A DNA stretch of 5,262 nucleotides. Origin: Dehalococcoidia bacterium (GTDB taxonomy: Bacteria > Chloroflexota > Dehalococcoidia > GIF9 > UBA5629). Where the stretch lies: NCBI GenBank assembly GCA_028715025.1, contig JAQTLG010000148.1, positions 1 to 5,262 of the forward strand, given 5' to 3'. The notes below the pieces were generated by a model. That model was given only the letters and a program-made list of their open reading frames with translations. It searched no databases and had not been told where the DNA came from. This document shows positions 5,177 to 5,262 of the stretch, piece by piece. Numbering within the stretch: position 1 is the stretch's first letter; each line of letters starts with the position of its first letter. The translations under genes were made by a program, and so were the position numbers.

Positions 5177-5178
5177 CT
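5166..5178. promoter_or_regulatory. Palindrome AGTTG-GGT-CAACT over the -35 element
   Basis: A perfect 5-3-5 palindrome covers the -35 hexamer of the predicted envelope-cluster promoter. A related GTCAACCAGTTG lies at 5244-5255. Binding there would compete with RNA polymerase. The regulator cannot be named from sequence. Confidence 0.3.
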
Positions 5179-5209
5179 CATTCTCATATTAAATAGTCAT
5201 TCCTATCGT

Positions 5210-5262
5210 GGGCTTTGCCCTACAAGTATCCTCTGCCCCAAAAGTCAACCAGTTGCCCCAAA
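5210..5262. repeat. Edge repeats: GGGC-TTT-GCCC and two TGCCCCAAA copies
   Basis: A short palindrome, GGGC-TTT-GCCC, sits at 5210-5220. TGCCCCAAA occurs at 5234-5242 and again at 5254-5262, exactly 20 bp apart, and the second copy touches the window edge. This may be an upstream control region or the start of a repeat element continuing beyond the window. I see no gene in 5108-5262. Confidence 0.3.

Noticed and set aside
5243..5248. Second TTGACT on the - strand as the -35 of another promoter.
   Set aside because: No acceptable -10 element lies 16-18 bp downstream.

Overview
The window looks like chromosomal DNA from a free-living, probably anaerobic bacterium. It has canonical GGAGG-type ribosome binding sites, lipoprotein signal peptides, an HD-GYP signalling protein and a flavoredoxin-like flavin reductase. 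Small cytosolic zinc ribbons joined to surface Ig-like repeats, and Ala/Pro/Thr-rich lipoproteins with a PsbP-like domain, are a style I associate with Chloroflexota such as Dehalococcoidia. That placement is an inference from style; no marker gene is present. I see no rRNA, tRNA, CRISPR array, transposase or phage gene.

The layout is two convergent groups of three genes. On the + strand: the C-terminal part of a PAS/HD-GYP cyclic-di-GMP phosphodiesterase (1-1035, cut by the left edge), a small zinc-ribbon protein (1177-1521) and a flavin reductase family protein with many cysteines (1604-2179). On the - strand, read right to left: a lipoprotein with a PsbP/Mog1-like domain (5107-4421), a 531-residue protein with an N-terminal zinc ribbon, one membrane segment and five Ig-like repeats (4356-2761), and a small lipoprotein with a heptad coiled coil and a Tyr-rich then Pro/Gly-rich tail (2652-2239). 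The groups meet at a 12-bp perfect hairpin (2179-2216) whose T-rich flank serves the - strand.

The - strand genes form a plausible envelope cluster: two lipid-anchored proteins flank a membrane-spanning protein with a metal-binding cytosolic head and a long extracellular arm. A good promoter candidate lies before the first gene (5148-5176). A weaker one before the last gene (2709-2737) may let the small lipoprotein be expressed separately.

The most unusual signal is in the leader of the small lipoprotein. Its Shine-Dalgarno sequence is the second arm of a perfect 9-bp inverted repeat, and the first arm, ACCTCCTTT, matches the anti-Shine-Dalgarno tail of 16S rRNA. This predicts translational control by sequestration of the ribosome binding site. 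A second point is that the two zinc ribbons, on opposite strands, have the same start-to-cysteine and cysteine-to-tryptophan spacing, so they are probably paralogous modules. I found no convincing new multi-gene defence or mobile system.
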